DNA of 64,000 bases, taken from assembly GCA_008828725.1 (NCBI GenBank), contig MEHQ01002099.1:572576-636575 (forward strand), read 5' to 3'. Numbering within the stretch: position 1 is the stretch's first letter; each line of letters begins with the position of its first letter. The DNA is from Saccharina japonica (taxonomy: Eukaryota; Sar; Phaeophyceae; Laminariales; Laminariaceae). This document shows positions 36,901 through 47,959 of the stretch, in pieces. The position numbers and the translations under genes are program-made. Under the pieces are notes generated by a model that was given only the letters and a program-made list of their open reading frames with translations, was not told the origin of the DNA and made no database searches.

Positions 36901-37855
36901 TCCCCGATAAACACTAAAAAGCACCAATGTAATATACACCAGATAACACTACTGTAAACGCTTAACATTCGATTTCGCTACGACTGCTGTAAGCACTAAA
37001 TAGCTCTACTGTACTAATGTTCAACACTAGCCACTCTTGTTCGGTGAACAGTATCCACCTTGTACTCGGTAAACATTATTCGTCCTGGTACTCTGTAAAC
37101 ATTATTCGCCCTCGTACTCTGTAAACATCATCCGTCCCTTGCACGCTGTAAACATTATGGGTCCCTTGATCTCTGTGAACAGTATTCGCCCCTTGATCTC
37201 TGCAAACAGTATTCGTCCTTGTACTCTGTAAACAACACATAACTCTTACCAATACTGCAAGCACAACGTAGCACTATAAACAGATACTGCAAAACACTAT
37301 TCGCCCTTTGTCCTTTGTCTGTACCATTGCCGCAGAGATTAAGTCGCCGCCTTTCGAGGTGACCGAGATGGGGTGGGGAGAGTTCGAGGCGAAAATGACG
37401 ATGCACTTCAAAGACCCAAATGAGAAGCCCGTCGACGTGTTGCACCAGCTTCGGCTGTACCACGACCCCGCCACGGGAACAACGCAACCCAAGAAGGTAT
37501 GGAATGGAACGGGAACCTTGCGACTAGTTGCAGTGTCATGAGAGGTGGATGATTGGCTTCAGCTATGCACGAGTACAGTTACAGGACACCTAATAAGAAA
37601 CAGGAAATCTGGTCCAGGCTGGATTTCTTATTTGAGAGAGGGTGATTTCTACACTAATTTCAAGATAACGGCTCCCGAATTTCTTATGTTCCTCCAAATC
37701 TCAGCCTGGATTTCTTGTTAGCCTGTTTCTTATTAGGGGTCCTGTACTGTATGTGTATTAATGTTTCTACTTTCTTTCCTGGGGTATTCTTCCACCCCAG
37801 AGTTTGTTGGAGCCTGTCTCCACAGACTTGGATTACGGCGATTATTTAACGTGAG

Positions 37856-37889
<34 letters not shown>

Positions 37890-39502
37890 CCAAAAACAGC
37901 ACCAGCAACAAAAAACTAGAACAGCAACAACAAGTTGCTAAAACTATCTATTTCTTGTCCCAAGAAAATTATCCTTACAAACGTGAGTGCAGTTCTAAAA
38001 GGCTGGACGCAGTCCATGCCGTGGTGGACATCAGGGCCGAACTCCGATTTGGGAGGAGGACGTGTAGGCAGGTGGTGCTACGAGGGGTATTAATGACACC
38101 TTTTCAGGAGAAGAAAAGCTTACGTGATCAGTGCAGGTCGCGAGTTACTCGCGGCAAGGGTTTGTCGACGCCGTTCGTAAACCCTCACGCTTGTCCCGTG
38201 CTCAGACGAGGGCTGCATGAACCTTGGCCCAGGTTTGACAAAATGATTCACACATGGGACAGATCAGATAGATCAGATCCCTACTGCATGGTCTAGATAT
38301 TTCAGGGCAGATAGGTTCATGATCTGCATGATCTGTATGATCTGTATGATCTGTATGATCTAGCTCATGTTGCCACGTGGGAGCCGTATCATCCGCATGG
38401 TATGACGCATAGTTTCTGTGTTGGATCTGTACCACGCAGATCTTGCGCAACATATCTTAACGGCAGGTTAGGATCTAGATGATCTATCTGTACATAGATC
38501 GTGATCTGTCCGAGGTGTGAAATGGTTGAAAAAAACACTCGACTTTAAGCACTAAAAACCCCGACCCCGCCTGAGAAATTTCTCGGAAGGAATCTGTATT
38601 GAAGAGTTAGCGTTGACCATCAAACCATTGTGCCGGACCTGGGCCTAATCATTAAAAACAATATGTCGGGGTATATACGTGCTTCCGTTAGCTCTATAGA
38701 TGTAGCGTCAGGTTCACCTTACGTTCCCGTGTGCTGCGGGTCGGAGTGCATGCTGTTTTAGAGGCCTCGCCGAGGTTATCGGAGATGGGCTCGTGCTGTG
38801 TGCCTGTTACGAGGGGCTACTGTATAGTAAGCAGAACTCAGGGTAGACCCAAAAACGATGTATCCCCCTATATGTTTGCACTCCATGTTTGGTTCTGATT
38901 ACTATTACCATGTATTGCTATTGGTACTATTGGCACTATGCTCTCCCGTAAAAGGGTATTTTCGTCCGCAGTGTTCCATCCACTGCTGTGTTGAGTGTGA
39001 TGGACGCTTGCTTGTATATAGGGGGCACGTATATACGTCAGGGCCAAGGTGGTCTCGCGAAAAGGTGAAGGATTTCTAACGCAGGGGTAGCGAGAGGTGG
39101 TTGTGGGATTTATGCAGCCAGCCGATTGTGCGCAGGGTGTTTGCGTATGCCCGAGAGGCCGTGCTCACATATCCAGTAGCACCGCCCAGGCCGTTCCACG
39201 AAGGTAGAGAGACCAAGGGAAGGAAGCTCACCGACGTTGTCTCTTTTGCTCTCCTCTTCTTCCCCCTGCCTTCCCCCGCCCCCATTCCCTTCGGCCTGAA
39301 CGACAGGCGGTGGTGGCGGAATTCTACGACGAGGTGGTTTTTACCGACCCGTATGAAGAGTTCTACAACACCCTCATGCAGGGGCAAAAATTGCTGCCCC
39401 AGCGGAAGCACGAACACCAGGAGCACTTCTCCACCTTTTCGGACGGCGATACGCTGCAGCGATTGGCTGCCGCGAGAGAATGGGTTCACAACCAATTGCG
39501 AG
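33969..39502 (+). CDS. YEATS-domain chromatin reader, GAS41/Yaf9-like (3' exon missing)
   Basis: Five exons in matching phase: 33969-34220, 35044-35128, 35394-35486, 37336-37496 and 39307-39502, giving 262 residues before an open donor (GTGAAC). Exon 1 is a Gly/Ala-rich N-terminus of about 75 residues, longer than usual, ending KTRKKGLS. The YEATS domain then reads VACPIAYGSLAFLLERKK, FVTHRWTLFVRGPNGEDISY, FVSKVVFTLHPSF, PPFEVTEMGWGEFEAKM, HFKDPNEKPVDVLHQLRLYH. The His in THRW and the aromatic GWGEF box that form the acyl-lysine cage are present. VVAEFYDEVVFTDPYEEFY matches the segment after the domain in GAS41/YEATS4. Such proteins are subunits of SWR1/NuA4/INO80-type complexes and read acetylated or crotonylated histone H3. 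The final coiled-coil exon should lie right of 39502; I could not find it with confidence. Introns carry MITEs and GATC repeats. Confidence 0.88.
34261..34290 (+). repeat. (TGC)n microsatellite in YEATS intron 1
   Basis: CTGCTGCTGC run just after exon 1; similar (AGC)n at 35500-35523 just after exon 3. Confidence 0.8.
35728..36010. repeat. GATC-rich repeat family, copy 2
   Basis: In YEATS intron 3. Same landmarks as 45385-45925: AGATCATCTACAGAT, CCAACCCAGGAAACATGT, GGCTCCCACCCGGCAACA, GTGGGAATCGATGATCT and a closing CCGAGGTGTGA. Confidence 0.8.
36310..36491. repeat. MITE family G, copy 1 (YEATS intron 3)
   Basis: About 182 bp with inverted ends TACAGTACAGGACACCTA and TAGGTGTCCTGTACTGTA, followed inside by AATAAGAAACAGGAAATC. 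Copy 2 is 37573-37751. Confidence 0.88.
36520..36690. repeat. GTTGGTGTTGGTG minisatellite
   Basis: A TTG/GGTGTC-rich irregular tandem repeat. It makes low-complexity open frames (T/N-rich on minus, V-rich on plus) that I do not call as genes. Confidence 0.8.
37042..37240. repeat. About 29-bp tandem repeat before YEATS exon 4
   Basis: About seven imperfect units of the form GTACTCTGTAAACATTATTC, ending about 100 bp upstream of the exon 4 acceptor. Confidence 0.8.
37573..37751. repeat. MITE family G, copy 2 (YEATS intron 4)
   Basis: About 179 bp, nearly identical inside to 36310-36491, with ends TACAGTTACAGGACACCTA and GGGGTCCTGTACTGTA. Confidence 0.88.
37858..37889 (+). repeat. (CAA)n microsatellite
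   Basis: About ten CAA units in YEATS intron 4. Confidence 0.9.
38255..38525. repeat. GATC-rich repeat family, copy 3
   Basis: In YEATS intron 4, in the opposite orientation to copy 2. Contains a GATCTGTAT tandem run, CATGTTGCCACGTGGGAGCC, GATCTAGATGATCTATCTGT and CCGAGGTGTGA. Confidence 0.8.
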
Positions 39503-39956
39503 GTGAACTATTAATAGCCGCATCCAAGGGTTTTCAAGCGTCGTGCTTTTGAGTATGCGTGAGCTCATCATCCCAGCGCCACACCTAAACAAAATACGCG
39601 CAACGTTTTTTTTTAGACAGGGCTACGAGTAGTACAGCTTGGTGTAGACCGTACGTAGCAAAGCTTGGCGTAGTATGTATCAAGCTTGTGGGCGCATGTG
39701 TTCACCGCTTTCTGTACGTTCTGGTATTCGTTTACCGCCGCTAAATGCTCACTGCTGTACGAGCTGTTGAGCGTGCTTTTACGTGTGGGATGTGTCGATG
39801 AAAACATGCAGCGCCACGAGCGTTACGCATCGAGACCAACCGAAAACCGCGTACGACTCTATCCTCAATACAGTAGTCCTGATAACGTGCGGACCGTTTG
39901 GGTATCAATATGAATGTATGAATAAATACCAAAACGCTCATAGCCTTTTCCGGGCA

Positions 39957-40165
39957 GAGTGGGCACAATTCGATGCGAGTCGACGAGGGAAGAAAAGGCT
40001 GAAGCCTTCTCGCGATAAAAATGCATGGCAAGAACCGTAGTGGGGAAAGAGGGAGAGGAGCCTACTTCGTGCCCCCGGATCTGAGTTACGACTAGTAAAT
40101 AGGGAGGAGAGAGAAAGGAAGGGCGAAGATAATAAATGGGATGGAAAAACAAAAAAAAACTGTCG
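39957..40165. repeat. Dispersed repeat H, copy 1
   Basis: Shares CACAATTCGATGCGAGTCG, CGCGATAAAAATGCA, CCCCCGGATCT and GGGCGAAGATAATAAATGG with 44566-44785. Confidence 0.75.
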
Positions 40166-40330
40166 TGTACGGCATGTATTTTCAGCTCCCCTGGCATATG
40201 CTCACATCCCGCATCCTGTGTGCGGACATTCAAGGTTGACCCATATGCCCTTGCCGCGAAAGATGAAGAAGGGCGACTCGTTTTCCTGCGCCAATATACG
40301 TATATATGTACGAACACACAAACACGGGTG

Positions 40331-40436
40331 GGTGCGCACATAAACCGGCCACAAACCCCCCGCATTTTGTTTTACACTTAAGACCGGTGCGCACATGAAC
40401 CGGCCACGAACCCCCCGCATTTCGTTTTCCCTGACG
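40331..40436 (+). repeat. Two-unit tandem repeat, about 55 bp
   Basis: GGTGCGCACAT(A/G)AACCGGCC followed by AACCCCCCGCATTT(T/C)GTTTT occurs twice in a row. Confidence 0.85.
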
Positions 40437-40894
40437 ATTGGTTGTAACGGCAGAGACGAAGGACAAGATACGCAAGGCGGACATGGATCTGGCTCAAATG
40501 AAGGCCAGTGCGACACCCACGGTCTCCAGGGGACAGGGTCGACCCGCCCCCGCACAATCACGCCGATGATATATAGTGGGACCTGGTACAATAATAGTGG
40601 TACGGTGTTATCAGGCGGGGCTATGGTGATAACGATTTTTTACATAATTCCCGGGGGGTTGCTTTTAGCTATAATCGGGGTCTGGTCGTGTTTTTTTATT
40701 GGGGGTGGTCGGCTGGAAACCCACCCTTCAGTTACGGGTGGGCTATTGTTGTAGTAAGATAGTAATGCATACCAGGTAGTAATCAGACCCCGCGATGGAC
40801 CCGAAAAACATATTACCCCCATATGTTTACATTACCATATTTCGGCTCTCCATTACTATGCTACCCCGCGATAGTTGACTTTACGAGTCGAATG

Positions 40895-40895
40895 C

Positions 40896-40927
<32 letters not shown>
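40895..40927 (+). repeat. (TTGA)n microsatellite
   Basis: About eight GATT/TTGA units. Confidence 0.9.
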
Positions 40928-40947
40928 GGTGTTACGCTTATTTCATG

Positions 40948-41032
40948 CCACTTGTCCCGAACTATAAGCAACGTTTTTTTAATTGAATATCAATGTAGAA
41001 AAAGATGCTTGTATCTCAGGACATAGTAGTGG
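40948..41032. repeat. Stowaway-like MITE (family S), diverged
   Basis: Left CCACTTGTCCCGAACTATAAG; right half CTTGTATCTCAGGACATAG then GTGG before TA. Less symmetric than 53439-53517. Confidence 0.6.
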
Positions 41033-41239
41033 TAGTAATCGGGAGAAGGGCTTGCCCTATATGATAGTAGCTGTACGCTGTACGGGATGCGGTAGTGTAC
41101 GGTACTGTAGTATCCAATGAAGGGACGGAAGGGCGAACGGACGGTGGCTGCTGAGACAACGCGGAAATCGAAAATATGAAAATATACTAAATGTTGATGA
41201 CGTTTTCTTGTGTTTTAGTACACGTATAATCCCAGTAGG

Positions 41240-41570
41240 TACAGTAAGGTGGCCCCTTTTAAGGGACCCCGTTTGTAAGGGAAAACGGTATATAAGGGAC
41301 CTCAAATTTGTATGCCCACTTTTGTTTCGTTTTTTCCCCACTTTAAGCTACAACACTCTCACTTAAGAGACGATCGGTTAGGCCCCTTGACCTATTCAGA
41401 ACTGAAAAACTTACCCCCCACTAATCCCAACTAGTTTGTCCCCGAATTCGTGAGACCAGTTATCAAGGGGTTAGTTAGGTGGGGCCAAATCTGACAAGAG
41501 GCGTTGGTACATAGGGGACCTTTCCGCCCCGACCCACTACGTAGGGTCCCTTAAAAGCGGCTCTACCTTC
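41240..41570. repeat. MITE family F with a nested family C element
   Basis: Outer inverted ends are AAGGTGGCCCCTTTTAAGGG and CCCTTAAAAGCGGCTCTACC (left and right). The family C element at 41392-41470 splits it. Confidence 0.7.
41392..41470. repeat. MITE family C (piggyBac-like), nested, inverted orientation
   Basis: Flanked by TTGA (41388) and TTAG (41471), diverged TTAA. Ends CCTATTCAGAACTG and ACCAGTTATCAAGGGG are the reverse complement of the copies at 23980 and 29649. Confidence 0.72.
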
Positions 41571-42279
41571 TGTACCCAATTCCTGCACAGACTAGTCGCG
41601 GTCAGAGAAAAGAGATTTCGCGCCCGCAGTTTTCTGGTAAGGTCATTTTTTTCAAAAAGTGACGGCACGATTCCGGATTATTACGAGCACCAAAAATGTC
41701 GACCAAGGATTTTCCACCAGTACAAAAATGAAATTTCAACCAGAAACATACAAGAAGGCGCAGGCACGCTCTTTTGCAAAGCCTATTCGGGTAGATAGCC
41801 GTTCAATGCAGCTGGGAGATGGCCCCTGTACAACTGTTGTGTAACAAGTTTTGCGAAGACCCAGCAGGCTGCCTGCGTGCGGTGTTTGATTCCTTGACCC
41901 CGATCATACACCCATAAATGTCCAGACAAGCCCATAAACGTCCAAACCCATAAATGGCCAGACAAACTCATAAAATTCAGTGGTGGAAAGCTCTCGCGGG
42001 AGTTTTATTCACGTCGCAACTTCCCTTCGGTTTCGTGACGGTGTGGACAGACGGTCATCTGCCCGGTGACCCACGAAAACCGTTACGTAAGAAGGCATCT
42101 GGCTGGTACTACTTTTTGCTTTAGTTTTCTAGGTAAAACTCTCGCTATAAAAAAAACTATGACATGCGAGCGCAACTTCGAAGGTCTACGTACCAAGCTC
42201 TCGCCACCAAAACCTACGGCACGTGAGCGCAACTTGAAGGGCCCACCACCTACCAGACACTCGCACTTCGCACAGACAG

Positions 42280-42545
42280 ATAAGATCACAGATCGATCAG
42301 ATCACATTATCACTTCATGTCTCTAGATCTTTCACGCAAGATAGGTTCCTGATCTGTGTATGATCTGTGTGATCTAGCCCATGTTGCCGTCTTGGAGTCG
42401 TATAACCTGGATGATCCATACATAGCACAGATTTTCCGGGTTGGATCTTGTACGAAACAGATCCTGCACGACATCCTAGTGAGGTTAGGATCTAGATGAT
42501 CTCCACTACTAGACCGTGATCTGTACGATACGATATTGAAACAGT
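42280..42545. repeat. GATC-rich repeat family, copy 4
   Basis: ACAGATCGATCAGATCAC at the left; CATGTTGCCGTCTTGGAG, GGATCTAGATGATCT and GATCTGTACGATACG at the right. Orientation as copy 3. Confidence 0.75.
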
Positions 42546-43805
42546 CGACACCAAACCTACGGTACATGAACGCAACTAGCTTGGATTGGACGGGATACCG
42601 TCCCCTTGATGCACGATCAGCACCCAGCCTGATTCACAACCTCTACTCGTACATACCTTACAGTATATGACAGTGTATATCACACCCCCTGGGGTGAATT
42701 TCAAAAACCAATTTTCTCCATAACCAAGGGGGCACAGACAACGAAAAAGGCGGCTTTCGGAGCATCTCGTCGAGATATTTCCATAGACGGGTCGCTCGGA
42801 GTTATAGCGCTCGACCGGTCGTCGAGCAAATCAGCGTTAAAATTCGTCAGAGGGGGTGTGGTATATAGTGTCATATACAGTAGTTTTTTTCTTTGCTTCC
42901 ACACCTCCAAATGTATTTCCCACATGCAATAAAAAGCCCGGCGGCATCTTTCCAGAACTGCTACTGTATGATACTGTACCGCACACGCTTATTCCCTGTT
43001 TCGGGATTCTCGACGAACCCCCCCCCGTAAAATCTGGTACTGTAAGTAAGATTTTTCTTTTTTTGTCGCTACTACTGTAATTTCCAAGACTGGTGAAAGT
43101 CTTACCCTACATACGTACAGCATAGCCCACCTGATAAACCTAACGTCGTACGATTATAGGGGGGGGGGAGGAGGGGCAAGACTGTGGCACTCGGGGGAGG
43201 GGGGGAATGCATACGTAACAAACAGATCGATCGGATCACAACTTACGTAAAATATTTATGATTGGTACGCTCGAAAGCCCTACGGTATAATAGCTAAAAT
43301 CACCCGCTTTTCACAGAGAAAAAGGCATTTCGAAATGCTTTTATCTCTACACATTTTATATCAAACCGGAACCACAGCAGCTGGTAATATAGCATGCATC
43401 CCAAGTTAGAAACTTGGATACTTGCTATTCTCTTGGCTGACTTTTCATCCATCGCTGGTCGAGTGGAAGCCTTAGCCTTTCTCCCAAATTTCGCCCAAAT
43501 TTCGCCTCGAGGTCGACGGCTCGAAACCCATGCAATGCGTACATATCGACAACATGATACATGAGGACGATTAGCTGCGTGACACCTCTCAAACACCCGC
43601 TACTATATAAGATGCCGCGTTCCTACATCCTCACCCCCCGACCAACATCAACATGGGAAGCGATCCGCACGCATCAAAAAGCGACAATAAAAAAAATCTT
43701 GAACACGCTCTCCAGAAAACGATCACCACGCATCAAAGCGAAAATAAAAAATACCGCTCCAAACTTACCGTGAACTCTCCCTTCCCTCTAGCGCCCCCTC
43801 CGGTT
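42546..43805. other. Non-genic
   Basis: No supported exon. G-tracts at 43160-43170 and 43195-43206. Short frames at 42701-43080 overlap on both strands and are not called. Confidence 0.5.
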
Positions 43806-43827
43806 ACGTACCCCCCCCCCCTGATCC

Positions 43828-43893
43828 GTCTCGAAAGGGATGCGCGGTCAATGGTCTAATGACTAAGGCAAGCAACAAATGAGTACGCCCCGT
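43828..43893 (+). mobile_element. LINE 3' fragment, 66 bp, next to a C-tract
   Basis: Starts CGTCTCGAAAGGGATGCGCG and ends AAGCAACAAATGAGTACG, the last bases of the LINE family. It directly follows GTACCCCCCCCCCCC at 43807-43822. Confidence 0.85.
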
Positions 43894-44565
43894 CCGTCCT
43901 CCCTACCCACCAGTGGATGGCTGGGATGGCGCGCCACTGCCTCCCCCCTCCCCCCATCAAGCATGCCGACGGACCCCAGCGGGAGGAGGGTCGAGGCAAG
44001 CGCGTGCATCTGTGTGCCACTAATAAAAACCAGGAGGTTAAAAAAAAAACACCCCGTACGTGTGGTGTCCGCAGCCCAGTCGTCTGGCGTTGTTGTATCA
44101 TATACCCATGCCCTCCCTCTCTACTCCGTCTGAATTCCGCGGACCGTAGCCACCCCTCGAACTATCTTGATCTTCTCCTTTTTGGTTGCCTCAAGCTCAC
44201 GTCTTTGCTGAGCCTGCAGCAACGGCAGAGGCACCGGCAGAGGCGGGAAACACCGCCCGTAAACGGGAAACAGGGCACAAGGTACACAGGGGAAACAGGG
44301 CTCGATTTAGTAAAAAATTGAGGGCTATATATGCCATCCAAGTTTTTTTTTACACACCAGAGAGATACGTAATCGATTCCCAATCCATGGGTCTAGAACT
44401 TTCTAGAACTTTCAGAGCTCTGCATGATCAGTACTCGTGTTTCCGGGTGGGAGTTGAAAAATATGTACGAACTCCTTGCGTGATCACACCGAGCCGAGTG
44501 CAGTCACCAATTTACAAGGCAAGGACAGCAGCAGTAGCACAGCAGTAGCACAGCAGTACCACAAT

Positions 44566-44785
44566 TCGACGCGAGTCGGCAAGAGGAGAGAGTGCTGAAC
44601 CCTTATCGCGATAAAAATGCAAGGGTCGTACCACAGCAGCGTGGAGGGGGGGGGCGAGCCTACTATGCGACCCCGGATCTTATTTACGACTGTTAATACC
44701 AGGTAGGAGGGGGCAGGAGCAAGAAGGGCGAAGAAAATAAATAAATAAATAAATGGGATGTTGGAAAAAGAAAAAGAAAAAAAGT
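44566..44785. repeat. Dispersed repeat H, copy 2
   Basis: Same orientation and landmarks as 39957-40165, with an added (AAAT)n run near 44738. Confidence 0.75.
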
Positions 44786-45384
44786 GGTAGTACCATCACC
44801 ACCACCGCTGTTGCCCAACGGTCTGATGTCACCATGCAGCAGCGTTCGAGGCCAGCCAGTGCCTACCGTGAGTGCTAGGATAGGATAGCATGCCAGACCA
44901 ACTATAAATCGTACAACAGTAGTAACAGTATACAATACCAGGTATACTACTACTGCTTGTACATCACCTTTGTGGCGCGTCTGCTAACGGACAGAATAAT
45001 GCACCAACCTCCACTATTCGTGTATTCGTGACTTTACGACGCTACTCTGTAGCGGTACCATTTCATCCCTAAGCTCCTGGGGCGATTTTGCTCGATATTG
45101 GTGAACCGTTTTGCCAAGGTTTAGCGAAATCGTTCCAGAAGCTTGGCGTAAGTTGATACCGGGGCGAACAAAAACAAGGAAGGTTTGTGACCATTCTGTC
45201 CGATAGTAGACGCGCCACAGCAGAAGATACACTAATTCCTGTACCAGGTGTATATCATACCAGGTATCACTTTGGGCGGAACAGTAAGGATCGTTTGGTC
45301 TTCATATTGATGTTTTAAACGGTTCTTACATTGCAGTCCTGAGTGGTATGCCACAAAGGCAAACGCTTTACATCTCGGACGGGT
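44786..45384. other. Non-genic
   Basis: Holds TACCAGGTA palindromes at 44936 and 45258. The minus-strand frame at 45014-45232 has protein-like composition but no usable splice join and is not called. Confidence 0.5.
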
Positions 45385-45925
45385 AGATCATCTACAGACA
45401 GATCATCTACAGATAGATAATCTACAGACAGATCATCTACAGATAGATCATCTACAGATACATCATCTACAGATAGATCATCACCTGTCCTTGTGAGAGG
45501 TTGTGCAGGATCTGATCATGATCTGCATAGTACGGATCCAACTCAGGAAACATGTTCTACAGCAGTAGATCATGCAGATGATATATACGGCTCCCACCCG
45601 GCAACATGAGCTAGATCATACAGATCATACAGATCATACAAGATCGGGGGGGTATACCTATCTGCCTTGAAATATCTACACAATGATGTGGGAATCGATT
45701 GTCTCTCTGTAGATGAGCTAGATCATACAGATCATACAAGATCGGGGGGATACACCTATCTGCCTTGAAATATCTACACCATGATGTGGGAATCGATTGT
45801 CTCTCTGTAGATGAGCTAGATCATACAGATCATACAAGATCGGGGGGATACACCTATCTGCCTTGAAATATCTACATCATGATGTGGGAATCGATTGTCT
45901 CTCTGTAGATGATCTATCCGAGGTG
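45385..45925. repeat. GATC-rich repeat family, copy 5, with internal tandem
   Basis: Largest copy. Starts with GATCATCTACAGATA repeated about seven times (45387-45482), continues with CAGGAAACATGTTCTA and GGCTCCCACCCGGCAACATG, then three tandem units. Confidence 0.88.
45608..45910. repeat. Three-unit tandem repeat (107, 98, 98 bp)
   Basis: Units start GAGCTAGATCATACAGATCA at 45608, 45715 and 45813 and end TTGTCTCTCTGTAGAT. The extra 9 bp of unit 1 is one more CAGATCATA. Confidence 0.93.
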
Positions 45926-46304
45926 GGGAAGGTTTTAGGGGGGTCACATCAAGCCATCAAGCATTTGTGTGACACTTGCTGCGACTTGCGGGTCAAGTGC
46001 TGGATGCAGCGACAATAACATCCGCACATGCTCTTTACTGCTGTTATGATTGCTCCTTGGTCACCACGTCAACATGATAACCATACCATCGTCAACCACT
46101 TTTAATACCTACCAGCGGTCGTAACGTCTCTCTAAATTCGAGTAAAAATTCGGCTTTAGCCACAGCTCGAAAAGCTCGAAAGGCGTCCCTATTGTTTAGC
46201 GCAGTGTAAATTAGAAACTCGCATATAATCCGGGCATAGATTATATATTATATAGATGTCATATTAGACTCGTCTCATACACATATATGTGCAATTGCAA
46301 CGTG

Positions 46305-46435
46305 GTATCTCTGTGTCGTGGTCTTGTGAGCACAGAAATTTGTATCTATTAACGCAGGATGAAGAATCGTCACGGACACTGGGTGTGCTGGATGTCGACG
46401 GGTAGAAAAAACGGTTCAATGCGAAGAACACGCAC
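46305..46435 (+). repeat. Dispersed repeat D, copy 2
   Basis: Contains GGATGAAGAATCGTCACGG, ACACTGGGTGTGCTGGATGT and ACGGTTCAATGCGAAGAAC. Confidence 0.8.
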
Positions 46436-46463
46436 ACACTATACTCTATATGTACATACATAC

Positions 46464-46634
46464 CTCTTCGCGTTGTCGAATTCTTTCATCGGCGGCCTGC
46501 TCCGTTTCGTCTCGTTGCAAGGCCACCACATGCCAATTTTGTTCGAAGGTCCGGTCATGCTCCCTCTTGAAGCCCGTGTCGTTCTCCACGTCCGGTTGGT
46601 CCGGCACACCCGCTAGCGGATCTACGGGATTTTT
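46464..46634 (-). CDS. Orphan internal exon, unknown protein
   Basis: 57 codons, phase 0 at both ends, between acceptor TTGCTTACAG and donor GTATGT. The protein is hydrophilic and helical: VENDTGFKREHDRTFEQ in the middle and RDETEQAADERIRQREE at the end, likely coiled coil. No neighbouring exon was found on this strand and no family is recognised. Confidence 0.5.
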
Positions 46635-47392
46635 CTGTAAGCAACAGAAACAATACAAATACGTAGCACGAGCATGCGCACCAGCAACAGCACAAGCACC
46701 AGCGGCAGCAATGGCGACAGGCGAGTCAGCGAGGTAGCAACAGGGGGTGAATGCTTGTATATCAAGTTTTTACGAGCACGTCGTATAGAGGGGAGTTCGA
46801 CATGCATTCGACACTAATAAGGGCGGTCACTGCCGTGCGCGATACGAATTAACAATGAACTACCCTCCCTAACCCTAACCCCTATAAGCCAATCAGACCC
46901 AATCAACCATTGGCTACAGCAGTGTCTCGTACACAGGCAGTGTATGCCAACCATGGTAGTATCGAAATGCACCCCCGTTTTTAGGTGACGAAACAAACTG
47001 CTTGAGTAGTAGTGCAGGGTTATTTTTTAAGGCGTAGGCACCGCCGTGGAGACAAGACTCCCGACTCCTGACCTCTGGCCGCCAGTTTGAAGGGAAAAAA
47101 AAAAAAAAAAAAAAAAAACTGAGGCAAAGCAAAACTTATCGTATACGGCTTCACGTACCTACACCCCCCCCCGCTCCCCTTTTAGTTTGTAGACGATGTA
47201 TCCTTCTCAGGATTTTTTCCGAGCCAGTTTTGTTCAAAATGAGGAGGGCACACAACAAGGGGGGCACACACAACCAACGTGTATGGGTATATGGCATTGG
47301 GAAAAAATCGAGAAATTTCCACAGACGTGTCTGCATCGCTCGGAGCTAGCTTGCCATGTTGCGTGTTTGCACTCGCTCCCCTCTCGTCGTGG
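46635..47392. other. Non-genic
   Basis: Contains CCCTAACCCTAACCCC at 46865-46882, a short telomere-like stretch, and an A-tract at 47094-47119. Confidence 0.55.
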
Positions 47393-47610
47393 ACGCGTGC
47401 TGCGGTAGAGGTATACCTTTTTTTGGTTTTTTGGCCGAAACATTTTCTGAACGACCTATTGAAGTATTGAATTCTCCTTAACCCACAATCGTGGTTTTTT
47501 CATTCTTGTCTTCCCCTATTTTCATTTTGATACTCGAGCCATGGGATAGTTCATCGTGCATACGTACGTACATACATATCACTCTCATTTTCCTCCAAAA
47601 TCTGTTGAAA
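47393..47610. repeat. MITE family A, truncated copy
   Basis: GACGCGTGCTGCGGTAGAGG end, then GGCCGAAACATTTTCTGAAC and TCCTTAACCCACAATCGTGG, parallel to 60529-60832. The far end is missing. Confidence 0.7.
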
Positions 47611-47959
47611 AAACGAACTGAAAAACGCTCTATTCAATAGCAACAATCGTGGCTTCTCTTGGTGCCTTTTTTACTTCTCCTTATGATTATACCCCGAGGA
47701 AAAATCCAGGCCCTTCGTCCTTGTGTCTTACGTGTTCTTCGCATTTAGCATTTAGCATACTCGTAGTCTCATAGTACATCGCAGTCGACAGTAGTAGACA
47801 CGTAGACACTACGCACGGATTCTTAATTTTATCCTTTTCGCTTTTCGCTTTTCGCTTTTTCTTTTCTTTTTTTCTCGTTCACGCGGCCGGATTGCTGGCA
47901 GGGTAGATCGTGCCGGTCGTATATGGCATATTGCATTGTCTGCTCTACTTACTGCATGG

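Larger units (their letters stand above)
39503..40947. other. Region 3' of the YEATS exons, no exon recognised
   Basis: Should hold the last YEATS exon. A candidate acceptor TATTTTCAG at 40,18x opens a frame of about 50 codons with no family resemblance, so it is not called. Also holds repeat H (39957-40165) and a two-unit tandem (40331-40436). Confidence 0.45.

Noticed and set aside
39076..39514. Minus-strand and alternative plus-strand frames
   Set aside because: Shadows of YEATS exon 5.
45014..45232. Possible terminal exon (-) near the orphan exon
   Set aside because: No acceptor in a phase that fits 46464-46634.
45385..45925. CRISPR-like array
   Set aside because: Units are contiguous tandem repeats without unique spacers, in a eukaryotic context.
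46865..46882. CCCTAACCCTAACCCC as interstitial telomere
   Set aside because: Only about two units; too short to support.
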